DNA of 9,436 bases from an uncultured Bacteroidota bacterium. Its GTDB lineage: Bacteria; Bacteroidota; Bacteroidia; Chitinophagales; Chitinophagaceae. The stretch is taken from assembly GCA_903933995.1 (NCBI GenBank), contig CAIZMD010000154.1:1-9436 (forward strand), in the 5' to 3' direction. Positions 1-5,464 of this stretch are shown in pieces; within the stretch, counting starts at the first letter, position 1, and every line of letters begins with the position of its first letter. The notes beneath the pieces are model-generated. The model was not told the origin of the DNA and made no database searches. It worked only from the letters and a program-made list of their open reading frames with translations. The position numbers and the translations under genes are program-made.

Positions 1-229
1 CATAAACTTTGTTGGTAAGGGTAGGAGCAATTCCCGTTCCTTGAGGAGCAAGTTCATACAAGATTCCGGAACTATGTTCGGTATAATTGATAGCATTTGC
101 TGTGCAATAAGCTACCATAGTAGCTTTTTCAGCCGCAACGGTGGCTGGTTGACAACCTGAGGTATCAGTTTTTCCACAGGATAAAGCCGCAATAATGAAC
201 AGGCTACTAGCTACAATCAGTTTTTTCAT
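1..229 (-). CDS. Lipoprotein FKBP-type peptidyl-prolyl isomerase, N-terminal part only
   Basis: The first 76 codons of a gene that continues past the left edge. The protein starts MKKLIVASSLFIIAALSCGK: a short basic N-terminus, a hydrophobic stretch and a lipobox LSC with Cys18, so it should be cleaved by signal peptidase II and lipidated. A linker follows, then a segment around residues 55-76 (SGILYELAPQGTG, then PTLTNKVY) that resembles the entry to the FKBP fold, where the usual pattern is GlxYei..G.G..P....v.v.Y. FKBP enzymes catalyse cis-trans isomerisation of Xaa-Pro bonds; an envelope lipoprotein form would assist folding of exported proteins. The catalytic core is outside the window, so the family call rests on this short entry motif and on how common such lipoproteins are in Bacteroidota. 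The gene lies 40 bp downstream of the small membrane-protein gene on the same strand and may be cotranscribed with it. Confidence 0.72.
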   Translation of the reverse strand, partial: MKKLIVASSLFIIAALSCGKTDTSGCQPATVAAEKATMVAYCTANAINYTEHSSGILYELAPQGTGIAPTLTNKVY

Positions 230-269
230 TAGTCTATTTTATGGTTTGATATTGGAATAAAGACGCAAA

Positions 270-614
270 TTAATGTCCTAAGGCTGCATCAGATAATTTT
301 TTTTCTGCTCTTAATCTTTTGGCCTGTATGATTTGGAACCTTTGTTCCTGTTGCTCCCATTGATAATTTCTATAAATAAAAGCCATAAAAAAGGCAACAA
401 TAGAAATGGCCAATAAGAACAAGAATGGATTCAATATGGTATTGGCTTGCATATTAGCCCGGGTATACCAACCTAGATAAATGGTCAAAAGAATGCCTAC
501 TCCAATGGCAAATCCAATAGATAACCCTTTTAAATAGGGGCGTATACTGGTTTTGTAAGTAGTTCTTGTTTGAGACCAATATTGGTAGAATTTTTCTTCT
601 TCGTCCGTAATCAT
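270..614 (-). CDS. Small two-helix membrane protein of unknown function
   Basis: A 114-residue protein I cannot assign to a named family. The N-terminus is acidic and aromatic (MITDEEEKFYQYW). Two hydrophobic helices follow at about residues 31-50 and 60-80, joined by a short loop (TRANMQANT). The C-terminal tail, about residues 84-108, is rich in Gln, Glu, Lys and Arg and looks helical or coiled-coil. By the positive-inside rule both termini are probably cytoplasmic (YRNYQWEQQEQR and KRLRAEKK after helix 2), giving a hairpin topology. The ATG at 614 is favoured because a TAnnTTTG box lies just upstream (619-626). It is divergent from the YhhN-like gene, whose start is 60 bp away, and lies upstream of the FKBP lipoprotein on the same strand. 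Coding is supported by the coherent helix/loop pattern and the lack of overlap with other genes. Function unknown. Confidence 0.75.
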   Translation of the reverse strand: MITDEEEKFYQYWSQTRTTYKTSIRPYLKGLSIGFAIGVGILLTIYLGWYTRANMQANTILNPFLFLLAISIVAFFMAFIYRNYQWEQQEQRFQIIQAKRLRAEKKLSDAALGH

Positions 615-618
615 CCGG

Positions 619-626
619 CAAAATTA
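619..626 (-). promoter_or_regulatory. Candidate -7 box for the small membrane-protein gene
   Basis: On the minus strand the octamer TAATTTTG fits the Bacteroidota -7 consensus TAnnTTTG exactly. Its last base is only 4 bp before the ATG at 614, so if it is used, transcription would begin at or within a few bases of the start codon and give a leaderless or nearly leaderless mRNA. I see no clear TTTG at the -33 spacing, so this could be chance in AT-rich DNA. Confidence 0.35.
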
Positions 627-674
627 ACAAAAGCCATCTTTCTTTTATTAGATTTAACACCCAAAAACGGTTCT

Positions 675-1385
675 ATGTCCTTCAAAAAATACGGCCCCAT
701 GGTTTTTTTGGCCATTTTACTATTTCATTGCATGGCCATTGCCATGGGATGGTTAGAACTTAGATTCTATTCTAAATTGATGCTAGCACCTATGTTGATG
801 CTATTATTAGGTCTTTTTAAAGGGATTTCCTTTCAAAAACAATCCTGGCTTCCTTGGGTGGGTTTATTAGGTGCATTTGCGGGTGATTGGTTACTAGCAT
901 TATCAGGAGAACAGTATTTTCTATTCGGGATGCTTGGGTTCATGACCACCCATGTTTGCAATAGTTTGTATTTTTTACAATTACAACCTTTAAAACCAGG
1001 AAAATTACAACCTGCTTTCTTGGCTTTTGGGATTTTAGTAATTACATGCTCTTTGATTGTCTTTCAAATTAAAGACCAATTAGGCGCCATGTTACTCCCC
1101 ATTATAGCATATATGGGAATGATTAGTTTAATGACCATCTTGGCAGCTAATTTGGCGGCATCTGAGACCTTGAATAGCATAGCCCTCAAATATTTTATAC
1201 CTGGAGCCAGTTTTTTTGTGTTGTCAGACGGATTGTTGGCCTTGAATAAATTTTTATGGCATAGACAGGATCTAGACATACCCGTGATGATTACCTATGG
1301 GTTGGCCGTTTTATTATTAACCCTTGGGTTTATCAATACCGAATGGTGGACAAAAAAAATCCCCTCGAATTTTTCGAGGGGATAA
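675..1385 (+). CDS. YhhN/TMEM86-family membrane protein (putative lysoplasmalogenase)
   Basis: A 236-residue polytopic membrane protein with about eight hydrophobic segments and few soluble loops, close to the usual YhhN length. Motifs match the family: GDWLLAL near residue 70 (Gly70, Asp71), FLFGMLGFMTTHVCNSLYF at 82-100 with His93, the stretch YMGMISLMTILA at about 146-157, and PGASFFVLSDGLLALNKF at 176-193 with Asp185. TMEM86 proteins hydrolyse the vinyl-ether bond of lysoplasmalogens; whether bacterial YhhN members do this is mostly inferred, so the substrate is uncertain. The frame stays open upstream to an ATG at 570, but that start would overlap the divergent gene and add 35 unlikely residues, so the ATG at 675 is chosen. 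The last ten codons (KKIPSNFSRG) are also the DNA of the groESL terminator on the other strand. No convincing promoter was found for it. Confidence 0.83.
   Translation: MSFKKYGPMVFLAILLFHCMAIAMGWLELRFYSKLMLAPMLMLLLGLFKGISFQKQSWLPWVGLLGAFAGDWLLALSGEQYFLFGMLGFMTTHVCNSLYFLQLQPLKPGKLQPAFLAFGILVITCSLIVFQIKDQLGAMLLPIIAYMGMISLMTILAANLAASETLNSIALKYFIPGASFFVLSDGLLALNKFLWHRQDLDIPVMITYGLAVLLLTLGFINTEWWTKKIPSNFSRG
1352..1383 (-). terminator. Rho-independent terminator of groESL, inside the yhhN-like 3' end
   Basis: A perfect 9-bp inverted repeat, CCCCTCGAA at 1361-1369 and TTCGAGGGG at 1373-1381, with a 3-base loop; AT at 1359-1360 and 1382-1383 extends the stem to 11 bp. On the minus strand the stem is followed by a run of eight T (1352-1359), the classic intrinsic terminator layout. 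It lies about 25 bp past the groEL stop. On the plus strand no T-run follows, so it should act only on groESL transcripts. All of it except nothing but the closing stop bases codes for the C-terminus of the convergent YhhN-like protein. Confidence 0.9.
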
Positions 1386-1407
1386 GTTATAGACTTTCCA
1401 ATATTGA

Positions 1408-3042
1408 TTAGTAGCCCATTCCACCCATGTCAGGTGCACCACCGTGTCCAGCTGGAGATTCAGGTTTTGGCCTGTCTGCAATTACACACTCAGTAGTCAA
1501 CAACATAGCAGCAATAGAAGCGGCATTTTCCAATGCAACGCGGCTAACTTTGGTAGGATCAATTACACCAGCTTTGAACATGTTTTCATACACTTCAGTA
1601 CGGGCATTGAATCCAAAATCAGCTTTACCTTCTTTGATTTTTTGTACCACAATAGAACCTTCAATTCCACTGTTGATTACAATTTGACGCAAAGGCTCTT
1701 CAATTGCACGTTTGATGATTTGGATACCAGTGGTTTCATCTTGGTTAGCACCTTTCAGTTTTTCCAAAGATTCAACTGCACGGATATATGCAACACCACC
1801 ACCTGGTACAATACCTTCTTCAACAGCTGCACGAGTTGCGTGAAGCGCATCGTCAACGCGGTCTTTCTTTTCTTTCATTTCAACTTCGGTAGCAGCACCT
1901 ACATACAAAACTGCAACACCGCCGCTCAATTTAGCCAAGCGCTCTTGTAATTTTTCACGATCATAGTCAGAAGTAGTGTTTTCTACTTGTGCTTTAATCT
2001 GATTAACACGAGCAACTATATCAGCTTTCTTGCCTTTACCACCAACAACAGTAGTGTTGTCTTTATCAATAGTGATAGAAGCAGCTTGTCCTAAATAAGA
2101 CAAATCAGCATTTTCTAATTTGAAACCTTGTTCTTCGCTTATAACGGTACCAGCAGTTAAGATGGCAATATCAGTTAGCATTTCTTTTCTGCGGTCACCA
2201 AAGCCAGGAGCTTTAACTGCGGCCACTTTCAAGGTTCCACGCAATTTGTTTACAACCAAGGTTGCCAATGCTTCACCTTCTAAGTCTTCAGCAATGATTA
2301 CCAATGGACGACCACTTTGAGCAACTTTCTCCAAAATATGAAGAATGTCTTTCATAGCGCTGATCTTCTTGTCATAAATCAAGATATATGGATTCTGTAA
2401 TTCAGCTTCCATTTTCTCACTATTAGTAACAAAGTATGGAGAAATGTATCCACGGTCAAATTGCATACCTTCTACTACATCAACAGTAGTATCAGTACCT
2501 TTTGCTTCTTCAACAGTAATTACACCTTCTTTACCCACTTTTGACATTGCCATAGCAATCAACTTGCCAATTTCGCTATCGCTGTTAGCAGAGATAGTAG
2601 CAACTTGTTCAATTTTCTTGCTATCGTTACCAACGGTTTGAGATTGAGCCCTTAAGCTTTCAATAACTTTGGTAACAGCTTTGTCAATACCGCGTTTCAA
2701 ATCCATTGGATTTGCACCAGCAGCAACGTTTTTCAAACCTTCAGAAATAATGGCTTGAGCCAAAACAGTAGCAGTAGTAGTACCATCACCAGCAATATCT
2801 GCGGTTTTAGAAGCTACTTCTTTTACCATCTGTGCGCCCATATTTTCAATGGCGTCTTCTAGTTCAATTTCTTTTGCAACGGTAACACCATCTTTAGTAA
2901 CCTGAGGAGCACCAAATTTCTTTTCAATTACCACGTTACGACCTTTAGGTCCAAGGGTAACTTTAACAGCGTTAGCCAAAGTGTCAACGCCTTTTTTCAT
3001 TTTGTTTCTTGCTTCGATATCGAAGAAAATCTGTTTAGCCAT
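1408..3042 (-). CDS. groEL: Chaperonin GroEL (60 kDa chaperonin, Hsp60)
   Basis: A complete 544-residue group I chaperonin subunit. It forms double heptameric rings in the cytosol, binds non-native proteins and folds them in an ATP-driven cycle with GroES. Diagnostic segments are VKVTLGPKGRNVVIEKKFG at 27-45 (nucleotide-site loop), TKDGVTVAKEIEL at 49-61, the ATPase motif GDGTTTATVLAQ at 85-96, the apical-domain region at about 190-375, and DDALHATRAAVEEGIVPGGG at 397-416 with the catalytic Asp pair at 397/398. The C-terminus (PAGHGGAPDMGGMGY) is a short Gly/Met tail like the GGM repeat that lines the cavity. Length and motifs are normal, with no sign of truncation or divergence. It follows groES by 40 bp on the same strand, and its ATG at 3042 is preceded by an A-rich stretch without a Shine-Dalgarno sequence. 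It ends just before a strong terminator. Confidence 0.99.
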   Translation of the reverse strand: MAKQIFFDIEARNKMKKGVDTLANAVKVTLGPKGRNVVIEKKFGAPQVTKDGVTVAKEIELEDAIENMGAQMVKEVASKTADIAGDGTTTATVLAQAIISEGLKNVAAGANPMDLKRGIDKAVTKVIESLRAQSQTVGNDSKKIEQVATISANSDSEIGKLIAMAMSKVGKEGVITVEEAKGTDTTVDVVEGMQFDRGYISPYFVTNSEKMEAELQNPYILIYDKKISAMKDILHILEKVAQSGRPLVIIAEDLEGEALATLVVNKLRGTLKVAAVKAPGFGDRRKEMLTDIAILTAGTVISEEQGFKLENADLSYLGQAASITIDKDNTTVVGGKGKKADIVARVNQIKAQVENTTSDYDREKLQERLAKLSGGVAVLYVGAATEVEMKEKKDRVDDALHATRAAVEEGIVPGGGVAYIRAVESLEKLKGANQDETTGIQIIKRAIEEPLRQIVINSGIEGSIVVQKIKEGKADFGFNARTEVYENMFKAGVIDPTKVSRVALENAASIAAMLLTTECVIADRPKPESPAGHGGAPDMGGMGY

Positions 3043-3082
3043 GCTATTTTGATTTTAGAATGTTTATAAAGTGGGCGTTTGA

Positions 3083-3364
3083 TTAAACAATCGCCAGGAT
3101 GTCGCTTTCTCTCATGATCAGCAAGTCTTGTCCTTCAATGCTGATTTCTGTACCGGCATATTTGCCATACAATACATTGTCACCTACTTTCACAGTCATC
3201 GGTTCGTCTTTCTTACCGGTTCCAGCAGCTACAATTGTACCGCGTTGTGGTTTTTCCTTTGCGGTATCTGGGATGATGATGCCACCGGCAGTTTTTTCTT
3301 CTGCAGCAGCAGGCTTAACGATTACCCTGTCATGTAATGGGGTAACTTGTAATTTTTTAGCCAT
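3083..3364 (-). CDS. groES: Co-chaperonin GroES (10 kDa chaperonin)
   Basis: A 93-residue protein, the usual GroES length. It forms the heptameric lid that closes the GroEL cavity. The N-terminal strand LQVTPLHDRVIVKP (residues 5-18) is diagnostic. The mobile loop that binds GroEL covers about residues 21-37 and includes the hydrophobic contact tripeptide in GGIIIPDTAKEKP. VGDNVLYGKYAGTEI at 60-74 and the C-terminal MRESDILAIV are also typical. It is the first gene of the groES-groEL operon. The leader is long: no start-proximal TAnnTTTG box is seen, and the best candidate lies about 145 bp upstream in the region shared with nusB. No CIRCE element (TTAGCACTC-N9-GAGTGCTAA) is visible, so HrcA control is not supported. 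Confidence 0.99.
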   Translation of the reverse strand: MAKKLQVTPLHDRVIVKPAAAEEKTAGGIIIPDTAKEKPQRGTIVAAGTGKKDEPMTVKVGDNVLYGKYAGTEISIEGQDLLIMRESDILAIV

Positions 3365-3470
3365 AACGTTATTGTTTTTAAATAGTTGGTTAAAGAATAA
3401 CTATCTGCCATTCAGCCATTTCCATGCCATAGGAGCAGAGTAAGTCAATTTTTCATAAAAAACCTGATTT

Positions 3471-3561
3471 CACCCTGTTTTGGGTTCAAGTCTGTCATAA
3501 ATGGTGGCAAACATACAGGGTTCAACAGAAATAATGTCAATATTGCACCCTGTATTTTGGG
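3471..3561. repeat. Three copies of an ACCCTGT-centred motif in the groES/nusB divergent region
   Basis: Copy A on plus is CACCCTGTTTTGGGT (3471-3485). Copy C on plus is CACCCTGTATTTTGGGT from 3546, the same motif with two extra bases. Copy B on minus is ACCCTGTAT (3521 down to 3513). B and C form a 9-bp perfect inverted repeat, ATACAGGGT and ACCCTGTAT, separated by 25 bp. A and B also share GGGTTCAA on the plus strand (3482-3489 and 3518-3525). Copy B overlaps the candidate groES -7 box and copy C lies just before the nusB -33 box. This is what operator sites would look like, but no regulator is known from the sequence and the copies are short. Confidence 0.5.
3508..3515 (-). promoter_or_regulatory. 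Candidate -7 box of the groES-groEL promoter
   Basis: On the minus strand TATGTTTG matches TAnnTTTG exactly. A TTGAC sequence upstream on the same strand gives a -33-like TTG about 22 bp away, slightly long compared with the 19 bp of the nusB promoter. Use of this promoter would give a groES leader of roughly 140 nt. The leader contains a small inverted repeat (ATAGTT 3382-3387, AACTAT 3399-3404) close to the start codon. No better box is seen nearer to groES. A heat-shock promoter of unknown consensus could be missed. Confidence 0.42.
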
Positions 3562-3578
3562 TAGATCCGCAAAATGGC

Positions 3579-3609
3579 TTTGCCTACGCCAATTAATTTG
3601 GTAACTTTG
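3579..3609 (+). promoter_or_regulatory. Bacteroidota-type promoter of nusB
   Basis: TTTG at 3579-3582, a 19-bp spacer, then TAACTTTG at 3602-3609: a textbook -33/-7 pair for the primary sigma factor of Bacteroidota. Transcription should begin near 3614, giving a leader of about 20 nt to the nusB ATG at 3634. This placement also excludes the earlier in-frame ATG at 3574, which lies upstream of the transcript. Confidence 0.82.
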
Positions 3610-3633
3610 CGCTCCCAAACAAGTTCTTATCTA

Positions 3634-4566
3634 ATGATCAGTAGAAGAAATATCCGCGTAAAAGTAATGCAGTTGCTATACATGACCGCGTCTGCCAGTA
3701 GTCCCAATCTGTTTAAAACTCCCGTGTCACAGTTACGCAAGCATTTAGACCAAACCAGTGAATTGTTTGTCTATCTGGTATATTTCTTAACAGAAGTAGC
3801 CCGATTTGCAGAAACCAGCTCTAGAATGAGGGCTTCCAAGAATTTGCCTTCTCAAGAAGACTTAAATGTCAATACCAAAATTGCCGGGAATGACTTGCTT
3901 TGGCAGATTTTAGAATCTGCAAGCTTTCAAAAAGCTGTAGAAGATGGCAAACTATCGGCCAAAATAGACAAAGAATTGGTAAAGAAAATCTATCAGTCAC
4001 TTACTGAAACAGAGAAATACCAAGAATATATTCTGGCTCAAAGCAGGGATAAAGCAAAGGAGAAGGAAATTATGAAAATGATTTTCACCCAATTGATGCT
4101 GCCCATTGAAGACTTTATCAATCATGTAGAAGAATTGTATTCCAATTGGGATGACGATGCAGAGATGATGGATCAGTTGGTATTGAATTACTTACAAAAG
4201 CCTTCAAGCTTTGATTTACAAGAATTGGTAGGACAAGAAAAATGGGAGTTTGCTCAAAACCTACTCACCACAGCCATAGACAAAGAAGACTATACCATGG
4301 AACTCATTAAACCCAAGTTGAAGAACTGGGATTCTGAGCGGATAGCCTTACTAGATATGATTTTGATGCGTTTGGGTGTTTGTGAATTACTTTATTTTGA
4401 AACCATTCCAACTAAGGTTACTATCAATGAATATATTGACTTAGCCAAGGAATATTCTACGCCTCAAAGCGGACAATTTGTCAATGGTATTTTGGATAAT
4501 ATTCACAAAGAACTTTTAGCCAATGGCGATATTCACAAAGTTCAATTCAAAAACAAAAATTCTTAA
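3634..4566 (+). CDS. nusB: Transcription antitermination factor NusB (long Bacteroidota form)
   Basis: A 310-residue protein. NusB binds the boxA sequence of rRNA leaders together with NusE (ribosomal protein S10) and helps RNA polymerase read through in rRNA operons. The N-terminus ISRRNIRVKVMQLLYM (2-17) matches the RNA-binding first helix of NusB. The C-terminal all-helical NusB domain lies at about 205-292 and includes NWDSERIALLDMILMRLGVCELL (231-253) and the signature KVTINEYIDLAKEYSTPQSGQFVNGILD (261-288). The middle, about 60-200, is a charged helical insertion, which explains why it is roughly twice the length of E. coli NusB; this is usual in the phylum. An in-frame ATG at 3574 would add 20 residues but sits inside the promoter, so 3634 is chosen. 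It ends one base before the DUF1573 start, indicating cotranscription. Confidence 0.95.
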   Translation: MISRRNIRVKVMQLLYMTASASSPNLFKTPVSQLRKHLDQTSELFVYLVYFLTEVARFAETSSRMRASKNLPSQEDLNVNTKIAGNDLLWQILESASFQKAVEDGKLSAKIDKELVKKIYQSLTETEKYQEYILAQSRDKAKEKEIMKMIFTQLMLPIEDFINHVEELYSNWDDDAEMMDQLVLNYLQKPSSFDLQELVGQEKWEFAQNLLTTAIDKEDYTMELIKPKLKNWDSERIALLDMILMRLGVCELLYFETIPTKVTINEYIDLAKEYSTPQSGQFVNGILDNIHKELLANGDIHKVQFKNKNS

Positions 4567-4567
4567 T

Positions 4568-5029
4568 ATGAAGCGCATCGCCAGCATGGCAATACTGCTG
4601 TTATCCTTACACCTAGTGGCATGTGATCAAAAGCCAGAAAACAAAGTAACTATTGGTGATTTTACAGCTGCTGATTCTGCCAATTTTACTCAGGTACAAT
4701 GGTTGGATTCTGCAGTCAATTTTGGAACCATGCAAATGGGGGAGACCAAGACCATAACCTTTAGAATGAAGAATATTGGAAATAAACCTTTGTTTTTAAC
4801 CAATGTAAAAGCAGGATGTGGTTGTACCGTGGCTGATTTTACAAAAGGCGCTATTGCACCAGGTGGGGAAGGGATGGTTACCGGGGAATTTGATTCAAAT
4901 AAGTCTCAAACAGGTGAAGTACATAAAAGCATTTTTGTGACTACTAACACACCAAACGGAATGAATCAGACCTTGGTTTTTACGGGTAAAATAGAAGGCC
5001 ACAAGGCTTTGCCGGTAGAAAAAAAATAG
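4568..5029 (+). CDS. DUF1573-domain lipoprotein
   Basis: A 153-residue exported lipoprotein. Residues 1-19 are a lipoprotein signal peptide: basic MKR, hydrophobic AILLLSLHL and lipobox LVAC with Cys19. The mature protein starts with a short polar linker (DQKPENK). Residues about 45-143 form the DUF1573 domain, an immunoglobulin-like beta fold, shown by VNFGTMQMGETKTITFRMKNIGNKPL (50-75), the hallmark AGCGCTVADF (82-91, Cys84 and Cys86) and the closing FTGKI. No biochemical function is established for DUF1573. The ATG at 4568 begins one base after the nusB stop; an upstream in-frame ATG at 4523 lies inside nusB and would destroy the signal peptide. The order nusB-DUF1573-yajC recurs, as I recall, across Bacteroidota, which suggests a conserved operon rather than shared chemistry. 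Confidence 0.92.
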   Translation: MKRIASMAILLLSLHLVACDQKPENKVTIGDFTAADSANFTQVQWLDSAVNFGTMQMGETKTITFRMKNIGNKPLFLTNVKAGCGCTVADFTKGAIAPGGEGMVTGEFDSNKSQTGEVHKSIFVTTNTPNGMNQTLVFTGKIEGHKALPVEKK

Positions 5030-5037
5030 TTTCTTTG
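5008..5037 (+). promoter_or_regulatory. Possible internal promoter ahead of yajC
   Basis: TTTG at 5008-5011, an 18-bp spacer and TTTCTTTG at 5030-5037, which differs from TAnnTTTG only at the second base. It overlaps the DUF1573 stop codon and would start transcription near 5043, about 26 nt before the yajC ATG. The good spacing makes it plausible, but the mismatch and the AT-rich context keep it uncertain; yajC can also be read from the nusB promoter. Confidence 0.3.
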
Positions 5038-5068
5038 CAAGAGTTATTTAAAAATTAAAATATACACG

Positions 5069-5410
5069 ATGTTCTATTTGAATGCAATTTTCCTGGCAGG
5101 TAATCCACAACAAGGTGGCGGAGGTATGGTTCAATTGGTGATGATGGGTGCCATCATCCTTGTTTTCTGGTTGTTTATGATTCGCCCGCAGGCAAAAAAA
5201 GCAAAAGAGCAAAAATCCTTTGTTGACAATATGCAGAAGGGTGACAAAGTAGTTACTATTGCAGGAATTCATGGTACAGTTAACAAAATCAATGAAGACA
5301 ATACCATTCAATTAGAAGTTAGCCCTGGTAGCTATTTGAAAATTGAAAAGTCATCTATCAGTATGGAATGGACAGCAGCTTTGAATAAGCCTGTTGCAGA
5401 AAAGAAATAA
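5069..5410 (+). CDS. yajC: Sec translocon accessory protein YajC
   Basis: A 113-residue single-pass inner-membrane protein. YajC associates with SecD-SecF and the SecYEG channel and assists protein export. Here a short N-terminal segment with a Gly-rich stretch (QQGGGG, 14-19) precedes one transmembrane helix at about 20-38 (MVQLVMMGAIILVFWLFMI). The helix is followed at once by the hallmark RPQAKKAKEQKSF (39-51) and a small beta domain, MQKGDKVVTIAGIHGTVNKI (55-74). Length and motifs are typical. The start at 5069 follows an A/T-rich leader 39 bp after the DUF1573 stop. A strong terminator begins 18 bp after its stop codon, so it is probably the last gene of the nusB transcript under most conditions. 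Confidence 0.95.
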   Translation: MFYLNAIFLAGNPQQGGGGMVQLVMMGAIILVFWLFMIRPQAKKAKEQKSFVDNMQKGDKVVTIAGIHGTVNKINEDNTIQLEVSPGSYLKIEKSSISMEWTAALNKPVAEKK

Positions 5411-5428
5411 TTGTTTTAGCAATGCTTT

Positions 5429-5464
5429 AATCCGAAATTCGAGAAATTGAATTTCGGATTTTTT
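5429..5464 (+). terminator. Rho-independent terminator between yajC and coaE
   Basis: A perfect 12-bp inverted repeat, AATCCGAAATTC at 5429-5440 and GAATTTCGGATT at 5449-5460, with an 8-base loop. The T-run is 5459-5464 (six T). The very next base is the A of the coaE ATG at 5465. It closes the nusB-DUF1573-yajC unit. coaE would have to be read by leakage through this hairpin or from a promoter I cannot find. Confidence 0.85.

Noticed and set aside
570..674. N-terminal extension of the YhhN-like protein from an ATG at 570
   Set aside because: It would overlap the divergent membrane-protein gene and adds residues without membrane-protein character before a normal YhhN start at 675.
1427..1950. 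Plus-strand open frames of 86 and 168 residues opposite groEL
   Set aside because: Antisense shadows of a strongly conserved gene; their translations are low-complexity Ser/Thr/Phe/Asn-rich with no recognisable fold or start signal. The same holds for the frames at 2120-2320, 2444-2641 and 3099-3443.
3365..3573. CIRCE/HrcA operator for groESL
   Set aside because: No TTAGCACTC-N9-GAGTGCTAA or near match is visible in the region upstream of groES.
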